Shown here piece by piece: positions 46,257-55,636 of a stretch of DNA of 64,000 bases. Numbering within the stretch: position 1 is the stretch's first letter; the number at the start of each line of letters is the position of its first letter. Location: assembly GCF_900142885.1 (NCBI RefSeq), contig NZ_FRCL01000003.1:203091-267090 (forward strand), read 5' to 3'. This DNA is from Flavobacterium xinjiangense (lineage in GTDB: Bacteria; Bacteroidota; Bacteroidia; Flavobacteriales; Flavobacteriaceae). Below the pieces are notes generated by a model that saw only the letters and a program-made list of their open reading frames with translations, made no database searches and had not been told where the DNA came from. Made by a program: the position numbers and the translations under genes.

Positions 46257-47348
46257 ATGACTATAAAAAAAGCAAATCCTGATTCAGACGGGACCTATCA
46301 CTTTGATAATTTTTTTAATATATCAGCTGATTTTATTTGTATTGCAGGATTTGATGGCTATTTCAAGCGAATAAATCCGGCTGTCTCAAAAGCTCTAGGC
46401 TATTCAGAGGAGGAATTATATGCTTCGCCTATTGCTAGTTTTGTTTATGAGCCAGACCTTCAAATTACTCTTGAAACGAGGGAACAAGTATACAAAAACA
46501 AGCCGCTTTTAAATTTTGAAAATCGATATTTAACTAAAAATGGAGCCGTTGTTTGGTTATCGTGGACCTCAATGCCTGTGGAGTCCGAAAAATTAGTTTA
46601 TGCGATTGCCAAGAACATCACCCATAAAAAACGAATTGAAGAAGAGCGAAACTTACTTCTTACCAGTCTTACGCAAATTAATAAGGAACTTACTGTTTTA
46701 TCGCACAAAACATCCCATGATTTAAAATCTCCCATTAACAATATGCTTTCCGTTTTTAGTCTCATTGATGTTTCTAAAATCAATGATCCGGAAACTTTGG
46801 AATTAATTAATATTCTTAAATTAACTAGTGAAAATTTAAAACAAACTTTAAACAGCTCAATTGATGAACTTATTGAAAATGAGAGCATAAATACTCATGT
46901 GGAAGAATTGAATTTAAGTACATCGCTCAATGAAGTACTTATGTCCATAAATTACTTGGTACGTGATTCAAAAGCAATTATAAATGTTGATTTTTCAGAT
47001 TTCGAGAATATTCATTTCAACAAAGCGTATATGAAAAGTATTTTTTTGAATTTATTAACCAATTCAATTAAATATGCAAAACCACATCATGCACCCGTTA
47101 TAACGATCCAATCTAAAAAAGTCAATGGAGTCAAACAATTAATTTTCTCAGATGAGGGACTTGGTTTTGATATGGATAAAGTGAAAGATAAGATTTTTGG
47201 TTTATATGAAAAATTCCACTCAAACATTGACAGTAACGGTATAGGACTGTATTTAGTTTACAATCACATCACCAGTTTAGGTGGTCGAATTGCAGTTGAA
47301 AGTAAAATAAATGAAGGTGCTAAATTCACAATATCTTTTAAATACTGA
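46257..47348 (+). CDS. Cytoplasmic PAS-domain sensor histidine kinase
   Basis: A 363-residue kinase without membrane segments. A PAS domain spans about 15-125 (GFDGYFKRINPAVSKALGYSEEEL, PAC-like WLSWTSMPV). The dimerisation helix has phospho-acceptor H154 in SHKTSHDLKSPINNML. The HATPase domain has NLLTNSIKYA (N box), DEGLGFDM (G1) and NGIGLYLVYNHI (G2). It probably senses an internal or diffusible cue such as a redox or light-type cofactor; the ligand is not evident. No response regulator is adjacent, so its partner is elsewhere. Confidence 0.92.
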   Translation: MTIKKANPDSDGTYHFDNFFNISADFICIAGFDGYFKRINPAVSKALGYSEEELYASPIASFVYEPDLQITLETREQVYKNKPLLNFENRYLTKNGAVVWLSWTSMPVESEKLVYAIAKNITHKKRIEEERNLLLTSLTQINKELTVLSHKTSHDLKSPINNMLSVFSLIDVSKINDPETLELINILKLTSENLKQTLNSSIDELIENESINTHVEELNLSTSLNEVLMSINYLVRDSKAIINVDFSDFENIHFNKAYMKSIFLNLLTNSIKYAKPHHAPVITIQSKKVNGVKQLIFSDEGLGFDMDKVKDKIFGLYEKFHSNIDSNGIGLYLVYNHITSLGGRIAVESKINEGAKFTISFKY

Positions 47349-47387
47349 GAATTTAGCATTCATAATGGAAGTTATAACTTCTTATTG

Positions 47388-48779
47388 TTAAATTTTAGAC
47401 TTAACAACCTCGATCCCATTTTGATCTATTAAGTACATTAGCGAAGCCATTGTTGCCGCTCCTAATTCCAGTTCTCTTTTATTGACAGCATCAAATGTAT
47501 CATTCAAGGCATGGTGATAATCAAAGTAACGTTGTGAATCTGGTTTTAAACCTGCTTTAACAAGCGTTTTAGAAGTCAATGGTCCAATATCTGAACCAGC
47601 ATGTCCTTTTACAAAACTATGGATTAAATACGGCTCAAAAAGATCTTTCCATCCTAGAATTTTATTAAAATTAGCATCATCACTTTCTAAAGAAAATCCT
47701 CTTGGACTAAATCCTCCTGAATCACTTTCTAATGCAAAAATGTGGTTTTCTTTGTTGGCTTGAGCCAATTCTTCGTATTTTTTTCCGCCTCTTCCTCCGT
47801 TTTCTTCATTCATAAAAAGTACAACACGGATTGTGTTTTTCGGTTTATATCCCAAGTTTTTAAAAATATTTACGACTTCCATACTTTGAACCACTCCTGC
47901 TCCATCATCATGAGAACCATCGGCTAAATCCCAAGAATCAAGATGCCCACCAACAACCATAATGTTTTCTGGATGTTCACTTCCTTTTATTTCTCCTATG
48001 ACATTATACGATAAAACATCATCCATTTGTTTACAGGATTGTTTAAAATAGAATTTTAATTTTGGATTACTTTTCAATTTTTTGCTCAATAATTCCGCGC
48101 CGTTTGTACTAATAGCGCAAGTTGGAATGTATTGTGACTTTGGAATATCACCGTAACTCTGTGCTCCTGTATGAGGAAAATCATCCAATCGAAGATTCAT
48201 AGATCGTACAATCGTACCCAAGGCACCAAATTTTGAAGCTTCTTTGGCTCCAGCAAATCTTTGATCTACACAACCACCATAAGCATTGAAAGCTTCTATC
48301 TGCTCATCCTCCATCGGTCGGTTAAAAAAAACTATTTTCCCTTTAATTTTAGCTCCTAAAGCTTCTAATTCTGCTATGCTGTGCACTTCAATTACTTCAG
48401 CTGTAAGTCCGTTTTTTGAGGTAGCAACAGAACCTCCCAATGCACAAATAGGCACATTTATCTTAGTATTATTGTCTTGAATAAAAGCAGTTTCTTTTTC
48501 GCCTCTAACCCATTTTGGCACCATTACTTGCTGAAGGTAAACCCGGTCAAGCCCTAATGTTTCCAATTGTGCTTTGGTATACTGAACCGCTTTCTCAGCG
48601 CTGGCCGAACCTGATAAACGAGAACCTATTTTATTGGATAAGTAATCCAACCAAGAATAACATTTTGAGTTGGTTAATGATGATTTGTAAATTTCTTTTA
48701 ATGTTTGTTCCTCTTTAGTTTGTGCAAAAAGAGTAATTCCATTCAAAAATAATACTGCCAGAAATGTTGCTTTTCTCAT
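47388..48779 (-). CDS. M28-family zinc aminopeptidase/carboxypeptidase Q-like
   Basis: A 463-residue secreted metallopeptidase: signal peptide (MRKATFLAVLFLNGITLFAQ), a PA-type insert at about 110-250, and the M28 catalytic domain. Di-zinc ligands are seen in order: VVGGHLDSWD (His, Asp), GSHDDGAGV (bridging Asp), MNEENGGRGG (catalytic Glu and zinc Glu), LESDSGGFSP (Asp) and DYHHALNDTFD (His). Similar to plasma glutamate carboxypeptidase. Single gene with no close partner. Confidence 0.93.
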   Translation of the reverse strand: MRKATFLAVLFLNGITLFAQTKEEQTLKEIYKSSLTNSKCYSWLDYLSNKIGSRLSGSASAEKAVQYTKAQLETLGLDRVYLQQVMVPKWVRGEKETAFIQDNNTKINVPICALGGSVATSKNGLTAEVIEVHSIAELEALGAKIKGKIVFFNRPMEDEQIEAFNAYGGCVDQRFAGAKEASKFGALGTIVRSMNLRLDDFPHTGAQSYGDIPKSQYIPTCAISTNGAELLSKKLKSNPKLKFYFKQSCKQMDDVLSYNVIGEIKGSEHPENIMVVGGHLDSWDLADGSHDDGAGVVQSMEVVNIFKNLGYKPKNTIRVVLFMNEENGGRGGKKYEELAQANKENHIFALESDSGGFSPRGFSLESDDANFNKILGWKDLFEPYLIHSFVKGHAGSDIGPLTSKTLVKAGLKPDSQRYFDYHHALNDTFDAVNKRELELGAATMASLMYLIDQNGIEVVKSKI

Positions 48780-48881
48780 ACGGTGATAGATTGTGATTCA
48801 AAAATTTTGCTAACTTTTAATTATTTATTTGCATCGCAAGTTCGACATTCCTGCATAATTATATATTAAAAAATCAAAAAA

Positions 48882-48915
48882 AAATCCTACAAGATTTTAG
48901 ATACTTGCAGGATTT
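48882..48915 (-). terminator. Rho-independent terminator after the GH97 gene
   Basis: AAATCCTACAAG and CTTGCAGGATTT pair with one G-T wobble around a 10-nt loop; T-run on the minus strand; 6 bases after the GH97 stop. Confidence 0.8.
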
Positions 48916-48921
48916 GATAAT

Positions 48922-51018
48922 TTAGTTAATTGGCTCAAAACTAATTGCTGTCCCTCCGCCTGGTGCCAAATTCAAATTAATTTTCGATTTACTTCTTACG
49001 AGCATCGTTTTAATTTTGTAAGCGATAGGGTTATTCTTCCAATCAGCATCTTTTGCATCTTCATAAATAATCGCTTTATACTTTTTGCCTTTGGTAAGGA
49101 AATCTAACTTTATTTCCGATTTTCTAGCATTTTCATCTGTGATTGCACCTAGAAACCAAGATTCTTTACCTTTTGCTTTTCTTGCAATCGTTAAATAATC
49201 CCCTGGTTCCGCCTGTAAATATTTACTTTCATCCCAATCTACTGCAACGTCTTTCATAAACTGAAAAGCATCTGGATATTTTTCATAATTTTCAAGTAAA
49301 TCAGCCGCCATTTGAATTGGAGAGTACATAGTCACGTACAAAGCCAGTTGTTTTGCTAATGTTGTATGAACTTGCTCTGTTTTATTTTTGTCATAATAAC
49401 TCATTTTTATTTCAAAAATTCCAGGTGTATAATCCATTGGTCCTCCTAAAAGTCTCGTAAATGGTAATATCGTTTCATGCATTGGCGGATTCCCTATACT
49501 CCACGCATTAAATTCAGTACCACGGGCAGCTTCAGCAGCAACATAATTTGGATATGTTCTTCCGTAACCTGTTGGTCTTGAAGATTCATGCGAATTAATC
49601 ATCAACTTATAATCAGCTGCGCGTCTGGCAACAAAATTGAAATGATTGACCATAGTTTGTCCGTCATGAAATTCACCACGCGGAATAATTTTACCCACAT
49701 ATCCTGTTTTAACTGCTGGATAATTATATTTAACCATATTCTCGAAAGCGCGGTCCAAATGGCGCTCATAATTAGCAACAGAACCTGATGTTTCATGATG
49801 CATGATCATTTTTACGTTTTTTGATTTGGCGTAAGCCGAAAGAGCCGCAATATCAAAATCTGGATAAGGTGTAGTGAAATCAAAAACTTCTTCCTTCCAG
49901 TTTCCGTTCCAATCTTCCCAACCTACATTCCAACCTTCTACCAATACGCCGTCAAAACCATTTTTGGCTGCAAAATCGATATATCTTTTGGTGTTTTCCG
50001 TCGTTGCTCCATGCTTTCCTGAAGCTTTTGGTGCGTCTGCAAAATTAGTTGCATTTTGTGACCCTGCATAATCCCAAGTTGATTTTCCTACGTGCATTTC
50101 CCACCAAATCCCCACATATTTCATTGGTTTTATCCAAGAAGTGTCTTCAATTTTAGAAGGTTCATTTAAATTTAAAATCATTTTAGACCCTACAACATCT
50201 CGGGCATCATTACTTATCATAATAGTTCGCCACGGTGATACGCAAGGCGTTTGCAAATAAGCTTTGTCTCCAATGGCGTTAGGCACCAATTGAGCTGTTA
50301 ATTTGTAATTGTTGACATCTACGTTCAAATGCATTACCGGATAATTAACCACTGCAGCCTCAAAAATATTAACATACAAACCCGTCGGAGATTTCATCAT
50401 CAAAGGCGTTTGTACCATATATTTTCCTGGAATGGATTTCACTCCAATACCGTTATTCATGTTTATTTTAGAGTTGTCAATTTCTGAAAGCTTTGTTTCA
50501 TTATATTCGTATTCATTGCTGTCAAAATCTCCTGGAATCCAGAACACTTTGTTATTTTCTGTCAAATTAAATTGGGTAACCTCATCAGAAATAATGAAAT
50601 AATTCAAATCAGCTTGTTTTGGAAAATCATATCTAAAAGCTACTCCTTCATCAAAAGCTCTGAAAATGATATTTATTTTTACATGTGTTCCCTTTTGAAC
50701 AAGAGAAACAGTGAGCTCATTGTAATGATTAACAATATTGGCTTGTTCTCCTAAAACTGGTTTCCAAGATTCATTGAAAGTCGCCGTTTTTGAACCAACA
50801 AATTCAAAATTAGCATCTAAAGCCGGTTTATCCTTTAATTTTATTCCCAAAGCACTTTCCAAAACGACCGCTTTGCTTTTGTAATTTACCGAATAAGTTG
50901 GTTGGCCATCTCCTGCTAATTTAAAATTAACGGCAATTTTACCGGAAGGGGATTCAATACTTTGCGAATGCCCGAAGGTTATGGCAAAAAAAAGAAAAAG
51001 AGAAAGTACATGTTTCAT
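48922..51018 (-). CDS. Glycoside hydrolase family 97, inverting alpha-glucosidase type (SusB-like)
   Basis: A 698-residue secreted enzyme with signal peptide (cleavage near HSQS), an N-terminal beta-sandwich (20-270), a TIM barrel (about 290-570) and a C-terminal sandwich. The three acidic residues of inverting GH97 are present: E409 (HHETSG), E478 (NSHESSRP) and E502 (ARGTEF), with the same 69 and 24 spacing as E439, E508 and E532 that I recall for Bacteroides SusB. It should therefore release glucose from alpha-glucosides with inversion. It lies downstream of the GH3 gene but beyond a terminator, so it is likely a separate unit beside the utilization locus. Confidence 0.92.
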   Translation of the reverse strand: MKHVLSLFLFFAITFGHSQSIESPSGKIAVNFKLAGDGQPTYSVNYKSKAVVLESALGIKLKDKPALDANFEFVGSKTATFNESWKPVLGEQANIVNHYNELTVSLVQKGTHVKINIIFRAFDEGVAFRYDFPKQADLNYFIISDEVTQFNLTENNKVFWIPGDFDSNEYEYNETKLSEIDNSKINMNNGIGVKSIPGKYMVQTPLMMKSPTGLYVNIFEAAVVNYPVMHLNVDVNNYKLTAQLVPNAIGDKAYLQTPCVSPWRTIMISNDARDVVGSKMILNLNEPSKIEDTSWIKPMKYVGIWWEMHVGKSTWDYAGSQNATNFADAPKASGKHGATTENTKRYIDFAAKNGFDGVLVEGWNVGWEDWNGNWKEEVFDFTTPYPDFDIAALSAYAKSKNVKMIMHHETSGSVANYERHLDRAFENMVKYNYPAVKTGYVGKIIPRGEFHDGQTMVNHFNFVARRAADYKLMINSHESSRPTGYGRTYPNYVAAEAARGTEFNAWSIGNPPMHETILPFTRLLGGPMDYTPGIFEIKMSYYDKNKTEQVHTTLAKQLALYVTMYSPIQMAADLLENYEKYPDAFQFMKDVAVDWDESKYLQAEPGDYLTIARKAKGKESWFLGAITDENARKSEIKLDFLTKGKKYKAIIYEDAKDADWKNNPIAYKIKTMLVRSKSKINLNLAPGGGTAISFEPIN

Positions 51019-51110
51019 TTTTTATAGTTTTTTAGAATTGATAAAAGTAAATAAAATAGTCGCTTTTTTATAATGTGACATATAACAAATTCGATTCATT
51101 TGTTAAAAAA

Positions 51111-51137
51111 GCCCTTCGATATTTAACATCGAAGGGC
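51111..51137 (-). terminator. Terminator at the end of the SusC-to-GH3 operon
   Basis: Perfect 10-bp stem GCCCTTCGAT/ATCGAAGGGC with 7-nt loop, followed on the minus strand by a T-run. It lies 25 bases after the GH3 stop and 93 bases before the GH97 start. Confidence 0.88.
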
Positions 51138-51161
51138 GAATCTCAAAATAAACAAACCAAT

Positions 51162-53462
51162 TTATTTAATCAACTCAAAACTAACTTTATTATCTGTGCT
51201 GGAGTTTGTTCCTACGAAAACCTGAAATGCACCTGGTTCAGCAATAAATTGTAAATCAGAATTATAAAACTTCAACTCTTCGACAGAAATTTCAAAGGTT
51301 ACTGTTTGTTTTTCTCCTTTTTTAATAGCGATTTTTTGGAATCCTTTCAACTCTTTTATAGGTCTAGTTACCGAACCTACCATATCTCTAATATACAACT
51401 GAACAACTTCCTTACCATCAAAATTCCCGGTATTGGTAACATCAACAGTAACATTTACTTTATCATTGAAGTTCATTTTATCTGATGAAATTTTCAGGTT
51501 TGAGTATTCAAAAGTGGTGTAACTCAATCCAAAACCAAAAGGAAATAAAGGTTCATTTCTTTCGTCAATATAATTAGATCTGAATTTTTCGAATTTCCCT
51601 TCTTTGTTACCTAACGGTCTTCCTGTATTTTTTTGATTGTAATAAATAGGCACCTGCCCTACACTTCTAGGAAAAGTAGCAGTTAATTTTCCAGAAGGAT
51701 TTTCATTTCCAAACAAAACATCAGCAATAGCGCTTCCTGCTTCACTTCCTGCAAACCAAGTGTTCAATATAGCTGGTACAGTTTCATTTTCCTGAACTAA
51801 AACTAATGGGCGTCCTGTAAATAAAACTAAAACCACTGGTTTTCCTGTTTTCAATAATGCTTGTAATAAATCTTTTTGAGCTTGTGGAATTTCTAGATTG
51901 GTTCGGCTGCTGCTTTCTCCGCTCATTTCAGCAGATTCTCCAAGAGCTGCAAAAATTATATCCGATTGATTGGCAATTTTTAATGCTTCTGCCAATAATT
52001 CTTCTTTTGTTCTGTTATCGCGGTGCAAGGTTTTACCAAACATTGTTGCTTTTTCTTCAAATGCCGGATCATAATCCAGGTTACTTCCTTTGGCGTAAAG
52101 CACTTTAGTAGCATTTCCTGCCACTTCTTTGATTCCAGCCAATAATGAAACAGAGTTTTCCATTTTAGTGGCCACACTCCATGTCCCTGCCATGTTTTCT
52201 TTGGCATCAGCCAAAGGGCCAATCAAAGCAATTGTTCCTGACTTTTTTAAAGGAAGCAATTGGTTGTTGTTTTTTAGTAAAACCAAAGATTGAGCAGCCG
52301 TTTTTCTGGCTTCAGCTCTATGTGATGTTGTAAAAATTTCTGTTTTAGCCCTTTTTTCATCACAATATTTATATGGATCTTGGAATAAACCTAAATCATA
52401 TTTGGCATCCAAAATAAGGCGAACTGCATTATCTATTTGCTCCATGCTTACTTTTCCTTCATCCAAAGATTTTTTTAAAGTTGTAAGGAAACCTTCACCT
52501 ACCATATCCATTTCAATTCCAGCATTTAATGCCAAAGCAGATACGGTTTGTAAATCGCCCATCCCGTGTTCAACCATTTCGTTAATACCTGTAAAATCGG
52601 TAACAACAAAACCTTTAAAACCCCATTGCTTTCTTAAAACATCGGTCATTAACCATTTATTTCCGGTTGCAGGAATTCCTTCTACTTCGTTGAAAGACGC
52701 CATAGCTGATCCTACACCTGCATCAACAGCGGCTTTGTAAGGAGGAAAATAATCATTATACATTTTTATTCTGCTCATATCAACCGTGTTGTAATCACGT
52801 CCCGCATCAGGCGCGCCATACAAAGCAAAATGTTTCACACACGATAAAATCGTATTGTTTTTTGATAAATCATCACCTTGATATCCATGAACCATTGCTT
52901 TAGCAATTTGACTTCCCAAATACGGATCTTCACCAGAACCTTCAGAAACTCTACCCCAACGTGGATCACGAGAAATATCAACCATTGGTGAAAAAGTCCA
53001 GTTTATCCCATCAGCACTAGCTTCCTGAGCTGCAATTTGAGCACTTCTTTCAATCAATTTCATATCCCAAGTACATGATAATCCAAGCGGAATAGGAAAA
53101 GTTGTTTCATAACCATGAATTACATCCATACCGAAAAGCAAAGGAATTTTCAATCGGCTTTTTTCAACTGCAATCTTTTGTACTTCTTTAATTTTCTGAA
53201 CGGACTTGATATTGAATAAACCTCCAACTTTGCCTTCTTCAATATTTTTTGCGACATTAGAGCTACTGGCTGATCCAGTTGTGATGTCTCCCGAAGTAGG
53301 CAAATTTAATTGTCCTATTTTCTCTTCCAGAGTCATTTTAGACATTAATTCAGCTACAAATTCGGTTTTAGGTTTAATTTTAACCGTTTTCTTGGCAGTC
53401 TTTTTTTGGCTGTAGCCAAAAAGTGAAAATCCCAAGAGTAGTATAATTAGTTTAATTTTCAT
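51162..53462 (-). CDS. Glycoside hydrolase family 3 beta-glucosidase
   Basis: A 766-residue secreted beta-glucosidase with signal peptide and a Lys-rich stretch after it (KKTAKKTVKIKPK). The order is GH3 N domain (about 35-370; nucleophile D289 in GFVVTDFTG, substrate residues in SRDPRWGRVSEG and CVKHFALYG), GH3 C domain (400-610; acid/base region with GESAEMSGESSSR) and a fibronectin-III-like domain (670-760). In this locus the closest functional match from memory is the Bacteroides beta-1,2-glucosidase BT_3567. Overlaps the esterase gene by 4 bases, so it is translationally coupled. Confidence 0.95.
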   Translation of the reverse strand: MKIKLIILLLGFSLFGYSQKKTAKKTVKIKPKTEFVAELMSKMTLEEKIGQLNLPTSGDITTGSASSSNVAKNIEEGKVGGLFNIKSVQKIKEVQKIAVEKSRLKIPLLFGMDVIHGYETTFPIPLGLSCTWDMKLIERSAQIAAQEASADGINWTFSPMVDISRDPRWGRVSEGSGEDPYLGSQIAKAMVHGYQGDDLSKNNTILSCVKHFALYGAPDAGRDYNTVDMSRIKMYNDYFPPYKAAVDAGVGSAMASFNEVEGIPATGNKWLMTDVLRKQWGFKGFVVTDFTGINEMVEHGMGDLQTVSALALNAGIEMDMVGEGFLTTLKKSLDEGKVSMEQIDNAVRLILDAKYDLGLFQDPYKYCDEKRAKTEIFTTSHRAEARKTAAQSLVLLKNNNQLLPLKKSGTIALIGPLADAKENMAGTWSVATKMENSVSLLAGIKEVAGNATKVLYAKGSNLDYDPAFEEKATMFGKTLHRDNRTKEELLAEALKIANQSDIIFAALGESAEMSGESSSRTNLEIPQAQKDLLQALLKTGKPVVLVLFTGRPLVLVQENETVPAILNTWFAGSEAGSAIADVLFGNENPSGKLTATFPRSVGQVPIYYNQKNTGRPLGNKEGKFEKFRSNYIDERNEPLFPFGFGLSYTTFEYSNLKISSDKMNFNDKVNVTVDVTNTGNFDGKEVVQLYIRDMVGSVTRPIKELKGFQKIAIKKGEKQTVTFEISVEELKFYNSDLQFIAEPGAFQVFVGTNSSTDNKVSFELIK

Positions 53463-54166
53463 TTTTTATCTGTTTTTATTTGTTTAAACATCCAATCATA
53501 AATTTCTTGGTTGTCATATACTTTAGACCAACTATCATGTCCCGCATCATCGAAAATGGTTAGTTGAACATTGGCATTACAGGTTTTTAATTTTTTATAA
53601 ATTGTAATAGCATAATCCACGTTGACTACGTCATCCAGCAAACCATGAAAAATTCGGGTAGGAATGTTCTTGATTTTACAGTCTTCTATCATTGGAACTC
53701 TATCTACAAATCCCGCAATTGGAACCAAAGCGGCAAAAGTTTCAGGGTGTGCAAAAGCAAGATTCCAAGCGCCCCATCCTCCCATACTCAAACCCGTTAA
53801 GTAAATTCTATTGGCATCAATATTGTTTTCTTTTTGGATTTTTAATATCAATCGATACAATACTTCTTCATTCCAGTATTCATTCTCCGGACATTGTGGC
53901 GCTAGAATATAAGCATCCACTTCGTGGCTTTTTAAATATTTGAAAGGACCATGAACTTTTACTTTTTCGATTTCGGTTCCTTTTTCGCCCGAACCATGAA
54001 GAAAAATAATCAATGGTTTTTTCTCTTTGGTATTCGCCGGAATGTGCAATGCATAACCTAATTCGTATTTTTCAACGATTTTGGTTTCCATTTTCCCATT
54101 TACATCGGATTGCGAAAAAGAATTCAATGAACATAAAAAGGCAATTACTATAATTTTATAATTCAT
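53459..54166 (-). CDS. Alpha/beta-hydrolase esterase of the polysaccharide utilization operon
   Basis: A 235-residue secreted hydrolase (signal cleaved near LNSFSQS). The catalytic triad is readable: nucleophile Ser in GLSMGGWGAW, Asp in HGLLDDVVNVDYA and His in DDAGHDSWSKV; the oxyanion segment is LIIFLHGSGEKG. It resembles dienelactone-hydrolase/phospholipase-carboxylesterase and PHB-depolymerase-like esterases often found in such operons as carbohydrate esterases. A role in removing ester substituents from the glycan is inferred. Overlaps GH3 by 4 bases and follows the GH144-like gene by 6. Confidence 0.88.
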   Translation of the reverse strand: MNYKIIVIAFLCSLNSFSQSDVNGKMETKIVEKYELGYALHIPANTKEKKPLIIFLHGSGEKGTEIEKVKVHGPFKYLKSHEVDAYILAPQCPENEYWNEEVLYRLILKIQKENNIDANRIYLTGLSMGGWGAWNLAFAHPETFAALVPIAGFVDRVPMIEDCKIKNIPTRIFHGLLDDVVNVDYAITIYKKLKTCNANVQLTIFDDAGHDSWSKVYDNQEIYDWMFKQIKTDKK

Positions 54167-54172
54167 AATTCT

Positions 54173-55561
54173 CTAAAAATTATATTTCCCTGAATGAAAA
54201 CCAAGTTTCACTAAACCTTGTTTTACCTCAGGAGCATTCATAAATAATTTCCATAATAAACCAGTACGATAATTTTCAATCATCGGTGCAATTGTACCTT
54301 GATCGATTGCTAAATATCGTGGTGTAACCCAATTATAATGAGGCGAAAAAGCATCATAAGGTCCCGCAATTCCAACTAAAGAGCTCTTTTTTTCATCATA
54401 TAAATAATGCAAAAATTTCATTGATTCTGTTGGCGTATAGGGAAAAGAAGATAAAGCTGCTGTTGGTGAAATTACTCCTGTATCGTTTAAAGGCTGATGC
54501 GCTGTATAACCGGTTGTACCATCTGTATTTCTAGTATAACTTGCTGTCAGTCCCCAACATTTATCAGAATATCCATTCCATTGTTTTGGATTGGCTATGC
54601 AATATTGGTTAATAATTTTAGAATGATTTTGCGTCAATGCCCAATAATCTGCATACTGATCCGTCAAAGTAGTAGGGTCCAACCCCAAATAGGAGTATTG
54701 AGCCCAGAACAAAGGTCCAACATTTCCTGTAGCTCCGTTATAATTGAAAATCACTGGAATTCCGTACTGTGAACCACCATTTACTATTGCGCCATTTCTT
54801 GCCCAAGCTTGATGATATGCTGCTGCCGGAATAGGATGTGTTGGAGAAGCAGCCCCCATTACATAAGTAATCAAACATTCGTTATATCCTTCCAGTTTAA
54901 AATTCATTTCCCAACCGTAAGTAGGTGACCAATGCCAGTATAAAGCATTTTCGCCTTTTGTATACCAATCCCACTCAACGCCTTTCCATAAATTATCTGC
55001 TTTAGTGGCTAAGGCTTGTTCTGCAGTAGTTCCATTTTTGAAATATTCTCTAACCACTAATAAACCCTGACACAAAAAAGAAGTTTCCACTAAATCTCCC
55101 CCATTATCTTTAGTTCCAAAAGGAATTACTTTTCCTGTAGTTCCATTTATCCAATGTGGCCATGCACCGTGAAAACGATCCGCATTTTCGAGAAAAGTCA
55201 AAGCAGTAGCAAGTCTGGACACCGCTTCACTTCTATTAACAAATCCTCGCTCTACACCTACAACTATTGACATTAATCCAAAACCCGAACCTCCAGTGGT
55301 AACTATATTAGCTTCAAAACTTGGATCATCCGTGAGATAGCGCTCTCTTGCTAATTTTGAATTAGTTTCAGCATAATCCCAAAAATATTTAATGGCATCT
55401 TTTTGAACCTGATCCATTGCTTCCGTATCTGTTAAAACAGGTACAGGAGTTGTGGGAGTTGTTGGTAATGGCGTACCACCACCATTATTTCCTCCAGGGG
55501 ATGAAGACGAACAAGAATTTAAAACAATTAAAAAAAACATTAAGTATAAACCGTTTCTCAT
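54173..55561 (-). CDS. GH144-like endo-beta-1,2-glucanase candidate (PF10091 glucoamylase-like lipoprotein)
   Basis: A 462-residue lipoprotein (signal ends VLNSC, lipid-attachment Cys17; then a Ser/Gly- and Pro/Thr-rich linker to 43). The catalytic part is an alpha/alpha-barrel of the PF10091 type (AIKYFWDYAE, GSGFGLMSIVVGVERGF, GWEMNFKLEGYNE, FAPHYN-like FSPHYNWVTPRYLAIDQG). Acidic residues D152, D156 and E159 (KDNGGDLVET) and E228 (GYNEC) reproduce the spacing D-x3-D-x2-E ... 69 ... E that I recall for the Chitinophaga pinensis GH144 endo-beta-1,2-glucanase. Annotation as glucoamylase would mislead. Best guess: surface endo-beta-1,2-glucanase; other PF10091 activities are possible. Confidence 0.82.
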   Translation of the reverse strand: MRNGLYLMFFLIVLNSCSSSSPGGNNGGGTPLPTTPTTPVPVLTDTEAMDQVQKDAIKYFWDYAETNSKLARERYLTDDPSFEANIVTTGGSGFGLMSIVVGVERGFVNRSEAVSRLATALTFLENADRFHGAWPHWINGTTGKVIPFGTKDNGGDLVETSFLCQGLLVVREYFKNGTTAEQALATKADNLWKGVEWDWYTKGENALYWHWSPTYGWEMNFKLEGYNECLITYVMGAASPTHPIPAAAYHQAWARNGAIVNGGSQYGIPVIFNYNGATGNVGPLFWAQYSYLGLDPTTLTDQYADYWALTQNHSKIINQYCIANPKQWNGYSDKCWGLTASYTRNTDGTTGYTAHQPLNDTGVISPTAALSSFPYTPTESMKFLHYLYDEKKSSLVGIAGPYDAFSPHYNWVTPRYLAIDQGTIAPMIENYRTGLLWKLFMNAPEVKQGLVKLGFHSGKYNF

Positions 55562-55636
55562 CTTTATAAAATAATAGGATTAATAACTAGAAAATACACA
55601 CCCAATTTTATACAAACTGGGTGTGTAAATAAATCT

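Noticed and set aside
48922..51018. GH97 as last gene of the beta-glucan operon
   Set aside because: A strong terminator precedes it and its residues are those of an alpha-glucosidase.
52402..52740. 112-codon plus-strand ORF opposite the GH3 gene
   Set aside because: Antisense shadow of the catalytic domain; residue pattern mirrors the GH3 codons.
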